NCBI GenBank assembly: GCA_018902385.1
Contig: JABSSW010000027.1
Location: 186,001 to 250,000, forward strand
Source of the DNA: Physcia stellaris
Lineage: Eukaryota > Ascomycota > Lecanoromycetes > Caliciales > Physciaceae
DNA: 64,000 nt
Reading direction: 5' to 3'
The notes beneath the pieces are model-generated. The model worked only from the letters and a program-made list of their open reading frames with translations, ran no database searches and was not told the DNA's origin. This document shows positions 1-10,651 of this stretch, in pieces. The translations under genes and the position numbers were made by a program. Position 1 is the stretch's first letter. The number at the start of each line of letters is the position of its first letter.

Positions 1-320
1 GGGCCGGTGGGAAGGATTGGGCGGGGAGGTAGGCGGGGGTGTTGTCGTTGAGGGTGCAGGCGCAGTTATGTGAGGTTGGGGCTGTGGGGACGATGGGGGA
101 CGTAGGTTTTTGATGAGAACTGGGAGGGGGAGGAGAGGGAGGAGCAGTCGAGTGTGATGGTCTCGGTGGTTGTGATTGTTCTGGTTATGGGTGTGGTCGA
201 GACGGGAGGAATGGATAGGAGGAGGTGGGATGTGTGCATTTCGAGAGACGATATAACGTCAATGACGAGGATCGAAGACTGATTCTGAGTCATAGAAGGC
301 GAGGAGAGAGCAATTACCAA
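1..320 (-). other. Possible 3' part of a leftward gene at the window edge
   Basis: The minus strand is open over much of 320..66 (Ser/Thr/Pro-rich). After that frame closes, bases 50..1 read in another frame as CACTLNDNTPAYLPAQSF, which looks like real secreted-protein sequence. A short hydrophobic ATG-led stretch (MFSLFAVLW) lies near 360. This could be a small secreted Cys-containing protein with an intron, cut by the window edge. I could not build a consistent exon set, so this is only a candidate. Confidence 0.25.
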
Positions 321-1501
321 TGATGGACGTTATGCCATAGAACGGCGAAAAGACTGAACATGAGGATTGAAACAAGCGGATAGCTGCCAAACCCTCGAGG
401 TGGTGTTATAACACATCTACTAGAGACGGCTGTGCCTTCTGGACAGCTTCTTCCACCTTTTAGCCATACTAAAGTCGGTGCTTAGCAAGATCCCATTGGT
501 GGCCTTATTTATTGGTATTCCCCCTCGAGACTGGGAGGCCGTAAAGCTGATTCAGCGTACCTGGTAGATAGAATAGATTTTGGGAGAAGAAGTAGCAGAC
601 TTGGCGATATTGTTGGTGGTAGGATGGATAAAGGTGTTTTATTGGTCATGGCGGAGTGCTCTCGTGGAATGGACGGTGGGAGGGCTGAGCACAGCGCTTT
701 GTGCAGCTCAACTGCAACGTCGCAACAACAATTAAAGAGCCTATCACCAAAGAGATGCAGAGACGCAAATTGAAGCAGAAGTTGCTGTCGCGATTTTTGT
801 ACGACACTTTAGCATGGGCAGGAGAATGAACTGTCAAAGCCCTACGGAATTCTCCCAACCAAACCTGAATAATGATGCCGATAGAACCGAAAAGCGATCT
901 GTACATAGTGCCGAGCTTTTTGGACGGCAAAGACCTTAAGGATGAGCCGCGTTTGTCATACTGATATAAGGCATATGCTGGAGTCAATCCTAACACGCGG
1001 ACACGCTGCATCATGCTGCATCACAACCAAAGTCCTGGATGCCCGTGACGAAGAGACACCTGGACAGAACGTTGACCGGGCTCGTCGCAAATTTAGCTTC
1101 TGTCTACGAAGATCAATTAGGCTCGTTGCTTCCATTTGTATACATTTTTCTCATAGAAACAAGGTAGAAGCAGCAGAGGTACCTACCCAAAATCTGACAT
1201 GTTGTAGAGGGGGAGGGAAAAGTATCAACAAATGAGATGGCTAGAAGCGACAAGCAGAGCATGAGCTGCGTAGCAAGATGAGACAGGGAGCACTCCGCGC
1301 TATGTGACTACGATATACGGGCATGCTGGTTACCATGACGAGACTGGCCGATTGGATACTGTATAACCGACAAGGAGCCAAATCATGACATGCGATGTCA
1401 GATGATGGGACTTCTGGAAAGACGTCGTCTTTTCCGATGGGACGCTTTCGGCTACTCAGATCCTCGAATAAGAAATGAAGAAAACGTATCATATCATGAG
1501 T
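321..1501. other. Gene-free stretch
   Basis: Open frames here are short, overlap on both strands and show no recognisable domain. A 122-codon frame on the minus strand (1014..646) has one hydrophobic segment but no matching start context or family. I see nothing I can call. Confidence 0.5.
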
Positions 1502-2393
1502 CTACCGCTGGCCAAATGGCTCATCCGAGACTCTTTGCGATTCGTTGACCTCGCCTATGGCACCGGTGGGCTCTAGAGGATATGTGGTGGACGGCAAACT
1601 CTGCAAGTGTTTCCGATGATGCTCGTGAGCCTATGAGTGAGTATTAGCCTTTGACTCTGGCCGTATACGAGTAGAGAACCCTGTCCAAACTTCGAGGCTA
1701 AAGTGACAAGGCGTACTGATAGAAGAACTTACGAAAGGGAGACCGCAGTATGTACACCAGCATATTTGCGGTTTGTCGACATTTATGAATATTCTTGGAT
1801 GGCCTAATGGTCCACCTCCGCCATCGCATGATACGACCCTATTTTGCGTCCATCGGACTGGCTGCTTGTGAATCAGGCTGATGGCAGCTTCGGGTTGAGG
1901 CTTTAGGTTTTTCAGGCGTCAGCAAAGTACATAAGCTCGTAGAATATCATTTCTTGCTCCCTCTAAGTAGCCGTCGAGACAGATTTTACTCCAGCATTCC
2001 TCAACCGAGCTCCTAGTCCCTTCCCAGATATCTTGTGACACGCACCTGAAACTGCATCATAGTCTGCTCGAATCTCGGTCCACTCATCGCTCTCTCCCTG
2101 CTCTCTTGACTTCGACTCCAAACCCCCGCTCGATTGGGCGCTTGCATCTGTCTTTGCTTCTCGCTCTCCTCAGGCATCTCTTGCATCGGCTCATCCCTTA
2201 ATCCCATGGCATCTGTTGGTAAAGCATTGCTGTCGGAAACATTTTGTACGGCTTTGGGAGGCGTGGGGTCGTTTGTTGGTACTTTGTCGCTGTAGGGGTC
2301 GCTTGTGGCATAGCTACGGTAGAGGAAGGGCTGTGATGAATAGCTTGGACGGGATAGACGTGTAAGAGGTCGAAGACGTGCAAGGGTAGGCAT
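1502..2393 (-). CDS. NADH:ubiquinone oxidoreductase zinc-binding subunit, NDUFS6 type (mitochondrial complex I)
   Basis: Accessory subunit of the peripheral arm of mitochondrial complex I; it binds zinc and is needed late in assembly of the matrix arm. I join three exons: complement(2046..2393, 1733..1900, 1502..1630), all in frame, giving 214 residues. The start is the ATG at 2393, which opens an Arg/Ser-rich mitochondrial presequence (MPTLARLRPLTRLSRPSYSS). The fungal family block PNRAGVWSRSQ...GPRFEQTMMQFQ ends exon 1. Exon 2 carries AAISLIHKQPVRWT, SCDGGGGPLGHPRIFINVDK and CWCTYCGLPF, which supply the Cys, His, Cys, Cys zinc ligands. Exon 3 begins AHEHHRKHLQSLPSTTYPL and adds a short tail. 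Introns start GTGCGT and GTAAGT. Divergent from the zinc-knuckle gene, with 224 bp between the two ATGs. The domain order and invariant motifs make the family assignment strong; the exact C-terminal tail is less certain. Confidence 0.9.
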
Positions 2394-2617
2394 CGTTGTA
2401 ATGAGTTGTGGACGGATTACAATGGTAAGAAAGAGTGAGTAGCTCTCGCATGAAGCTGGCGGCGACGAATTGATCGGCTTACCGGCCCGCGTGCCGCCTC
2501 TGATATCGAAAGCTTCCAAATACATGTCGTGCCTTGATCTTTTTCAAGGTGACCATGCTTTTAGTTCATTAACATTACTCCTCTCGCATAGTCTTACTGC
2601 ATCGCAGCTCTGTAATC
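2394..2617. promoter_or_regulatory. Divergent promoter region
   Basis: The 224 bp between the start codons of the NDUFS6-type gene (-) and the zinc-knuckle gene (+) must hold both 5' leaders and promoters. No clear TATA box is visible. Confidence 0.5.
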
Positions 2618-3688
2618 ATGTCCAATCAATCCACGCCAGGCTCCGGCCAGCGTCCACAGAAGACGATGTCCTCCCGTCTTCTCACTATGAAGGTACTAAT
2701 CCTTTCCCTACTCCTGCTCATGCTCAATGCCGCTAACAATACCCACAGTTCATGCAACGCGCAGCAGCCTCTTCACCCTCACCTTCCACCCCACAAGATA
2801 CCACCCCACCCTCATCGAAGCGCCAGAAAACCAATCACTCCACCCTGTCTACCCCTGCAACGCCCATCTCGGATCAAGCTGCTATACAAGCGGCGCTAGA
2901 AGCCGAGGAAGCACAGCGCGAAGCAGCTATTACGAGGGTAGCGGCTGAGCGGGGCGAGACGAAATGGGTGTTGAGTTTTGTGGATGCGCAAAAGGGTGGG
3001 GGTGGGTCACAAGGGATGAAGGTCGTGAAGGCTGGGTTCGGGGAGATTGATGGTGGAGGCGATAAGGTAGGTGAGAAGGGAGGGGGCCCTCGGAAGCATA
3101 TGGTTCCGGGAAGGAGAAGCTTTGGAAATTTCAATAAGGAGCTGGAGGTAGGTTACAAGTATGGAACAATGTTCCTGAATCGACCGAGTGAACTTGACTA
3201 AGTTTTGTCCTCTACTCGTCTCTTTGTTGGAGCAACTGACAGTATCGTACATTTAGAAGCAACAGAACTATAAATCCGAACATTCCTCCTCGTCCAGCGA
3301 TAAAGCATCTCAAGCGGACGGAGATAAGGATAACTTTGACGATGATAACGTAGCGGGGCAAACTAAGCCAGTACGTCAATATAACCAGCAGGCCTTCGGC
3401 GGTGTAAAGGCACAACGTAAAGCGGAAAAGAAAGCTGCGAAAGCGGAGGCGGCTCGACTGGCTGAGAATCGAAAAACGAAGGAGGTGAAGCTGAACAATT
3501 TAACCTCAATATCCGGCACGGATGGAGGGAGAAGTCGCAATGCTGATGCGAACATCGAATGTCATGCTTGTGGTGAGAAAGGGCACAAAAAAGCCGATTG
3601 TCCGAAGCGAGGTTTTAAACGAAAGGGCGACATTGACAATCACAGGCCAGCAAAGAAATCGAATAAATTAGGACCTTTAGATTATTAG
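2618..3688 (+). CDS. CCHC zinc-knuckle protein of unknown function
   Basis: Exons join(2618..2692, 2749..3147, 3257..3688) stay in frame and give 301 residues. The N-terminal half is Ser/Thr/Pro-rich with a KRQK basic patch, followed by an Ala/Glu-rich helix (about residues 62-85) and a TKWVLSFVDA segment. The C-terminal third is highly charged (KAQRKAEKKAAKAEAARLAE) and ends in one zinc knuckle, CHACGEKGHKKADC (Cx2Cx4Hx4C), and a Lys-rich tail. Single CCHC knuckles with basic flanks usually bind RNA or single-stranded nucleic acid, so a nuclear RNA-related role is plausible but inferred. Introns have GTACTA, GTAGGT donors and CAG/TAG acceptors. Shares a divergent promoter with the complex I subunit and converges on the next gene, with only 154 bp between stops. 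Confidence 0.8.
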
Positions 3689-3842
3689 ATTAGAAGCTTG
3701 TCAAAGCCGGTAATGGTTTCCTTACCTCATAAGATTCGGATTCTAGCAAGTGCTGTTAATGCCCATTTGGAGGACGGAAGACCGGGATTTATTAACTCGA
3801 AGAGTATCAGCCATTGTTTGTTCAACAGCAGTCGGCTTGAAC

Positions 3843-5678
3843 TCACCTTTCATTCTCATCGCTCACTGAAGGGCGCTTGTAGGAAGACCAGCCTTGACTT
3901 TGTATCCTTGAATTTCCTCCGTGTTCCTCGAGACCGCGTCTCTCCGTGGATACCCGCCGATGGGATGAAGAAGACGACTGTCTTCGTACTCTGTTAGAAT
4001 CCTCTCTGACCTTTTCGAGGTCCCTCTGAGTTCTAATAACAAATATAGGTTCCTGTACTCCCTTATCATCCTTTCTATATTGAGGCCGAAAGGCAAATAT
4101 TGGTCTATTAGGGTCTGAAATGTGCTGTAAGCGAGGTTCCACTGGTAGAAGATTCGAGTGTGCGACTTTGTGACGAGCCAAATCCAGTGATGATCTTCTT
4201 ACGCCTTTGGCGGGTTTGAGGCTGGCGTTATCAAGCAGTGGACCTCTGTTACGCTTAGCATTCGACTCGGCAGCTTGTATAGCACGTTCAACTTGGTCGT
4301 CTTGAAGTTCTAGAGCTGCGCCTGGGCTCTGCAGATCTGGTTGTCGTCTTCTAGGTACCGGAAGGCTAGCATCATTACGACCAATAGCTCGAACATAGTC
4401 AGGTCTGTAATCGCTGTGTTTGGCCTTGCGGAGATCCGCAGTTGTAAAGCTGAGCTCAGTATTTCGATCTATCAAGCTCGCTTGAATTTGTTCGTCATCA
4501 TGATCGCCCTGCGTGGTCGCCTGGTCTGTCTGCCGCTGCGGCGTTGGCATAGTGCTTCGTAGGGTGGCGTGAATGTCATTGGTTGAGCTGTTGTCTTCAA
4601 CACCACGCTTGTTGCCAGTCGAACTAATATGGCCGGCAGGGTCGGGAACTGAGTTAATTGAGGTTAGGTGAGAAGCTCGTAGTCCTTGTTTGGTGGCAAG
4701 TTTGCGAGCGCCATTGTTGACGTTGTCGTCGAATGAGAACCTCACCGGCCCGACATTGATATCAATTGCACTGGAGGTGTCGGACCATACATCTTCAAAG
4801 TCAAAGTCAGTTACGATTGGATGGTACCGTTTCGCAGTGACACTTGAAGAATTCTTGTTCCTAGAAAAAGCAGCTGCGGGTGTAGCGTCAATCGTGGAGG
4901 AATCCGAATCCGATAGGCCTCCGATTGATTCTATGTCATCTAAGACAATCATTCTAGCCGTACTCTTCTGAATTCTGATGCCTTGACCGTTCTCAGATCC
5001 GATGCTGTCATTGATGATGACTGCGGAGTCGCTTTTGCGGATGCCAGGATTCTGAAGATTCTTTTTCCGTTCATTGTCTTTGATAATTATCACTGTGCCA
5101 TGTTTTGGAGGACCAGTGTTGTGGCTATCTTTGGATTTTGTCCCGTCGTTCAACACGAATCTCGCGTCACTTCGTTTGATACCAGTACCGCGGCTGTTCT
5201 CAAGGTCATCAGCCCACGTAAGCTTTTTTTTAGTCCTGCCGCTGGCTTGCGAGGAAATCTGTGGCGAGGTTGCAGGCTGACTGCTGGTTTTCGGCGTTTC
5301 TACCCTACTCGGCTGGACTCGTTTTGCTTTCGAGTTACTTTGCACACTGGGGCCTTTCTGCTTCAGCGTTTGGAAGGGTTTTGTCACGACTTTAGATACG
5401 TTTTCGGCCTTTGGCCACACATTCGGTTGGTTTCCACAACGCTGTGCTGTGTTGTATGCAGCAGTCTCGTTTTTCGCGTTGCCACCTTGACAAATTGTAG
5501 CGGTATCTGAAACTCGTGAAATAGATGACGGCTTCCAAGCTTCCGGGGCATCCACTGGCTTCGTGAAACTCTTTCTGACATCTTGAACATATCTGACTCG
5601 AATCGGCTTGAAGAAGTACCACCAGTCCCTTGGATACAGGTCGTTCTTCTTTGATGATCGTAGCTTGGGGCTGAACAT
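3843..5678 (-). CDS. Large basic, disordered protein of unknown function
   Basis: A single uninterrupted frame of 611 codons from the ATG at 5678. The open frame extends to 5702 but with no earlier ATG. The N-terminus is the most structured-looking part: SSKKNDLYPRDWWYFFKPIRVRYVQDV, aromatic and basic. The rest is rich in Ser, Thr, Asn, Asp, Gln and Lys, with acidic patches (ESIGGLSDSDSSTID, DFDFEDVWSD) and a C-terminal Arg/Ser-rich region (RVRRQSSSSSHRRVSTERR). There is no signal peptide, membrane segment or known domain that I recognise. The composition suggests an intrinsically disordered, possibly nuclear scaffold, but this is inference. A short 5' exon upstream cannot be excluded. Confidence 0.7.
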   Translation of the reverse strand: MFSPKLRSSKKNDLYPRDWWYFFKPIRVRYVQDVRKSFTKPVDAPEAWKPSSISRVSDTATICQGGNAKNETAAYNTAQRCGNQPNVWPKAENVSKVVTKPFQTLKQKGPSVQSNSKAKRVQPSRVETPKTSSQPATSPQISSQASGRTKKKLTWADDLENSRGTGIKRSDARFVLNDGTKSKDSHNTGPPKHGTVIIIKDNERKKNLQNPGIRKSDSAVIINDSIGSENGQGIRIQKSTARMIVLDDIESIGGLSDSDSSTIDATPAAAFSRNKNSSSVTAKRYHPIVTDFDFEDVWSDTSSAIDINVGPVRFSFDDNVNNGARKLATKQGLRASHLTSINSVPDPAGHISSTGNKRGVEDNSSTNDIHATLRSTMPTPQRQTDQATTQGDHDDEQIQASLIDRNTELSFTTADLRKAKHSDYRPDYVRAIGRNDASLPVPRRRQPDLQSPGAALELQDDQVERAIQAAESNAKRNRGPLLDNASLKPAKGVRRSSLDLARHKVAHSNLLPVEPRLQHISDPNRPIFAFRPQYRKDDKGVQEPIFVIRTQRDLEKVREDSNRVRRQSSSSSHRRVSTERRGLEEHGGNSRIQSQGWSSYKRPSVSDENER

Positions 5679-6954
5679 TCTGGGATTCCTTCTTCTACTC
5701 AATTGGACGGTCCTCTCCTCTTATCTATCTAATCAAAAGTAGCACACGCTTACAGAAAAAGGAAATTATGGAATAAAGGATATTGGTAGAAAGTCGCAGT
5801 GACTCTGTGGGTGATCTGCCGGGTCGCTGCTGCTGCCTCGTGAAGACATGCTAAGGCTTCATTGTTCGCTTGGCAGGCAAACTTGGATTTTCAGAACAGA
5901 GCCGGCACCAATGCGGGTCTAGCTAGTCAAGATAAAGATAATGGGTTGTCAAGTGGAGAAAAGAAAACAGAGTGGAAGAAACATCTTGATGCTGGTAATC
6001 AAGAACAAAAGCAGAGTTACACAAGAAAAGCACGGCTGGTTTGGAAACCATCTGAAGATCTAAGCGGTTTCCTTTCGCCACGTCTGCCAGAGACTGACAG
6101 GATAATTCAGTCAGCATCAGGACTCACGATTTTCACATGATACGTTCGAGTAAAGAGATCCTGAAATGGATAATAATCAATGTTGTCATGTGCTGGAAAT
6201 GCTCATGAGCTGGCATCTCTGACCCCACCATCCTTGATTATTTGCTGTTGGGAAGGCAACAGGTAAAGCCTGGGCCAGACAGTTCGTTTATGATCTTGAG
6301 ATGACGGCTTCAATTTATCATGTGAAAGCTCAAAGAGAAATACGTAAGAACCTGCTTTTTCATCCAGCTACATTATTTCCCAAAGTCGAGAGTCGATGAC
6401 TAAATCATTGCCGAAACTCGATCAAGCAAAAGGAGTAACATATAGGACACACAGATACATTACTCTTTCTGTGGCATCAAGGACGCTATGAAAGATGAGA
6501 GCATTTTTGAAAGAGACGATCGGAATAATAATTTGGAAGGAGTCTTGCAACTAGACTCGCTAGAGTTCCCACGTGCGGCGTCGGCCCGGCTCCCGTGGTC
6601 GACTTCAGTGCCGAGGGTGCCAAGAAATGCCAAGGCTGATGGGGGAAGCAAAGAGAAAGAGATTCGTCAATCACGCTGCTATCAGTTCTTGTCAATGTCG
6701 CTTTCACCCTGAATCAGCATCACACCGCCCTGCAAGTCGCGTCCACACGGTCCTCATTGGATACTCCGTCAATCTCTCCTCTGTCCAAGAGTGATCGATT
6801 GCAGTATGGTGAATAACCATTCCACAAATACTCTGCTTGCGGAAATCATCTCCATGCCCCCCTCAACGCTCAGTTCGAGCCCATTAGAATCCATTCCGTC
6901 CTCCAAACCTTCCTGACTCTACGCTTCTTGCCATACACCGTCAGTATCCGAAAC
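5679..6954. other. Divergent intergenic region, promoter of the Trk gene
   Basis: About 1.3 kb between the disordered-protein gene (-) and the Trk transporter (+). Open frames here are short, shadow each other on both strands and show no domain. Bases just before 6955 are pyrimidine-rich, as in a fungal core promoter. Confidence 0.45.
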
Positions 6955-9893
6955 ATGTTCTCCCCAGCACTCGAGTCGTGGGGCTGGGTGAAAGCACATA
7001 ACCCGCTCAAAGCAATCACTGGCTTGAAGACTCTCCGCCTGAACTTCATCACCATACATTGTACGTTGAAAGAGAGCCATAGGGATCGGGACGATGCTTA
7101 CCATGCGACGAAACATCTAGATATCTACATCCTCATCCTTGCAATATTGGGATCAATCCTGATATACCCCGCCGGAGGAATGGACTACATCGATGCCCTT
7201 TTCTTTGCGAGTGGATGTGCAACCCAGAGCGGGCTCAACACGTACGGCTTTCGCGCACGCCGGAGCCTATATTGCTGACCTCTTATAGGATCGACATTAA
7301 CAAGTTATCCCTCTATCAACAGGTATCTTCCGCAAAGGTTGCCTCTCTTTTGACCATGAAGTCGCTGACGACTAGCCAGCTCATTTTCTATTTCCTTACC
7401 ATGTTCGCGACACCTATCTTCATCAATACGATCGTCGTCTTCGTCCGCCTATACTGGTTCGAGAAGCGATTCCAACATGTTGTCAACGAAGCGCGGAATC
7501 TACGTCGCTCTCGATCCAAGTCAAGGACCAAGACAGAAATGCTCGAGGTTCCAGAAATCGAATTCAAAGAGCGTGGTGTAAATGGGCGCAACATCGTAGT
7601 TCTGCACAGCAATGACAACCGCAAAAATGAGAGAGGATTGGGGGATCCACATACGCCATTGGAGCCAGTCAAGGAAATGGAAAGTGAAACGCCCACTGCA
7701 TCGTCCTCCAGCTCTGGTGAACCTCCAAAGCCTTGGAGGATGAAGCCCGAGCAACAACCGCAGGATTTCCCGACCGTCCACCGTGAAATTACCTTCGCGG
7801 ACCAAGTGCATGATCCAGATTCATTAGACTCTCCGATGCCACGTTTGCCACAACGTTTATCTCCGGAACAGCACATCGCATTCCTGGAGAATCAAAGGAA
7901 TCCCAAAGATAAGGCAATGCTTCGGATACCAGGCCCACGGGACTTTGACCGTGGGCAAACACCCGAGCCCCTAGTTTTGGGTGAAGATGGTGAGCCGCTT
8001 GATGAAAAGGTCTTGAGCCCAACTGATAGCAAGGGCCAAAATCCGGAGATACCAATTAAGCGCAACGTCACGATTGAAGATCCTAAACACCCGCGTCTGC
8101 GAACTGACTCAAACACTCTAGCGAAGCAAAGAACCAACAACACGGAAGCCAGTAATGGGACTGCACGAGAGGATCGAACACCGATGACCCGTTTACGGAG
8201 CCGCACGGGGACTTTCAGAAGTTTCGGCCGATCGAATACCACACAGGAAAAAGACCCCATGCCGTACCTCAGCTGGCAGCCAACAATCGGCAGGAATTCA
8301 GCATTCGTCGATCTCACAGAGGAGCAGAGAGAAGAACTTGGTGGAATTGAGTACAGGTCCTTGAAAACCTTGGCCATCATCCTCGTCTGTGAGTATTGCT
8401 CAATGGCTACTTGCAAGCTTCAAACAACTAATGCCGATCGAAGTGTATTATGTCCTTTTCCACCTTTTCGGGGTAATCACATTGCTGCCGTGGATACGCG
8501 AAACCGATACATGGGGTTCTATCGTCTCCAGTGACGGCGTATCCAGGACATGGTGGTGAGTGAACATTACAGGCTGCCTTTGGCATTTTAGTCTCCATCT
8601 GCTTATCAAACCTAGGGGAATTTTCACGCCAGCGTCTATGTTCAACGATCTCGGTTTCACACTGACGCCAGATTCGATGATTTCCTTCCAAAAGGCTATA
8701 GTACCCCTCTTCATTGGAACGTTTCTCATCATTATAGGCAATACAGGCTTCCCTTGTATGCTTCGCTTCATCATTTGGGTATCGTCCCGGTGCGTACCTC
8801 GGGAGTCTGGAATATGGGAAGAATTGAAGTTCCTACTTGATCATCCTCGCCGGTGCTTCACGCTCCTCTTCCCAAATCGAGCGACCTGGTGGCTCTTTTG
8901 GATCCTTGTCGCTTTAAATGGTGTGGATCTCGTTCTGTTCATTATCCTTGATGTAAGCTTTCCGATGGCTGACTTCTAGGTGCACTTTGCTGATGAATTC
9001 CCCAGCTGGGCACTTCTGCTGTGACTCAAATAAATCCAGCGGGCTATCGCGTATTGAACGGCCTCTTTCAAGCCGCCTCAACTCGGACTGCTGGTTTTGC
9101 TTCCGTGAATTTGGCCGACCTCCATCCGGGTATACAAGTTTCGTATTTGGTGATGATGTATATATCCGTATTTCCAATCGCTATCTCTATCCGACGTACC
9201 AACGTGTATGAAGAGAAGAGTTTGGGGATATACAGCTCTTCAGGCGAAGAAAAGGAAGACGAAAACGAGCCAAGCTACGTAGGCGCCCATTTGCGCCGAC
9301 AGCTTAGTTTCGATTTATGGTATATATTTCTCGGACTTTTTATAATTGCCATTGCAGAAGGCAAGCATCTTCAGAACACAAACGAGTACGCCTTCACCAT
9401 GTACTCAGTGCTTTTCGAGATCGTCTCCGCCTACGGCACCGTCGGCCTTTCGCTCGGCTATCCGGACTTTAACACGTCCTTCTCGGGTCAATTCACCGTA
9501 ATCTCTAAGCTCGTCATTATAGCAATGCAAATTCGAGGTCGCCACCGTGGATTACCCTACGAGCTTGATCGGGCCATTTTACTTCCGAGCGAATCTCTTC
9601 ATCATAAAGAAGATGCAGATGCCGCCAGACGGATGCTGCAAAGACGCCCTTCTAATCTGAGCCAGATTGATGGATTCGATCATGCTACAAGTAATCAACC
9701 GACCACTGGATCAGCCACAGGCCAAGACTTGGACCACACCTCGCCCGTCGAGCTGAGGAAAACCCCAACTCACACGTCCCATGGCTCGCACGGCTCGACG
9801 CACGCAAGAACTGGACTTGGAACTATAATGGCAGGCCTGGCTGCGGGACCTCATGTGGCTCATCGCGAAAGAAATGGCTCAATGGGTGCTTAA
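6955..9893 (+). CDS. Trk-family potassium transporter
   Basis: High-affinity K+ uptake protein of the plasma membrane (fungal Trk1/Trk2, TrkH superfamily). Seven exons join(6955..7060, 7121..7241, 7289..7322, 7380..8388, 8444..8555, 8616..8952, 9006..9893) give 868 residues. The family's four pore repeats are visible: FFASGCATQSGLNT (exon 2), SMFNDLGFTLTPDSM (exon 6), STRTAGFASVNLADLHPG (exon 7) and EIVSAYGTVGLSLGYP (exon 7). Exon 4 encodes the long hydrophilic cytoplasmic loop typical of fungal Trk (about residues 125-400, with phospho-type Ser/Pro/Arg stretches) after the membrane segment FLTMFATPIFINTIVVFVRLYW. The start is the first ATG giving ...LNFITIH. Several introns are only 44-60 bp. 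The 57-bp third intron is a multiple of three without a stop, so retention would insert 19 residues. The C-terminal tail is hydrophilic and His/Ser-rich. Confidence 0.95.
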
Positions 9894-10651
9894 ATATCTC
9901 TCAACTTTAGCGTTTATACCACGGCATTGTACGGCGTTCGTCAACTAACCTTGGGTAGCAAAAGGTGTATATAGGTCAGCGTATGGGTCTAGAGCGGCAT
10001 CGCATCGGTACTATATGGGAAAGGTTCTTGGAGATTCCTGGACTTGAGCATTCTGGCTCGTCTGTTTTGGAGGCTACCATGTTCATGTTTACGAGCACAT
10101 CATTGAGACACTGCAGTATATTCCACACTTTGGGTCCTCTACATGTCAAATTGTCAATGGCTTTACTGTGACAGCTTCGCGAGCGGTCTACAGTCAGATA
10201 AGACATGCAAATCTTCTTCGAGGCTATCTATCTCTGTACTAAAGAATAGAAGTAGAGAACCTTCGTGATGGTGGTATGCCCAGAACAAGAGGAAGTATTC
10301 AGAAACCTTGCCTCTACTACGTACTATCACGCTGGTATTGCTGCTTTTAGGGTCGTATGATTTCAGGGTTGAGTGATTCAAAGACCATTCTCAAATCTTT
10401 GATACATACTCTAGAGCCACGCCTGCCGGTATGCGAGCCCAGATTTGACATAATCTTCGTCTCTTGACTTGGCTGAAGTCAAGAGCGCGTACTGCAAACC
10501 TATTGAGGCTATTCGTTGGCCACCTAAGGTTACTTCATGAATTCTCCAAGGCATGCATCAGCTGGGCAAACTGTCCCCCTTACTGCGAGTACAAGCTACA
10601 ATTAGATCCGTTGCTTTTCCTAGACTCTACGCGAGAGAGTGTTCAACTATC
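9894..10651. other. Intergenic region
   Basis: About 760 bp between the Trk stop and the QTRT2 start. Only short frames without start context or domains; it holds the Trk 3' end and the QTRT2 promoter. Confidence 0.5.

Noticed and set aside
646-1014. 122-codon minus-strand frame with one hydrophobic segment
   Set aside because: Composition looks random, a plus-strand frame overlaps its start, and no family is recognised.
5392-5622. Cys-rich minus-strand frame (CSRCQKEFHEASGCPG)
   Set aside because: It overlaps the 611-codon gene in another frame, has no further zinc ligands in family spacing, and looks like a shadow.
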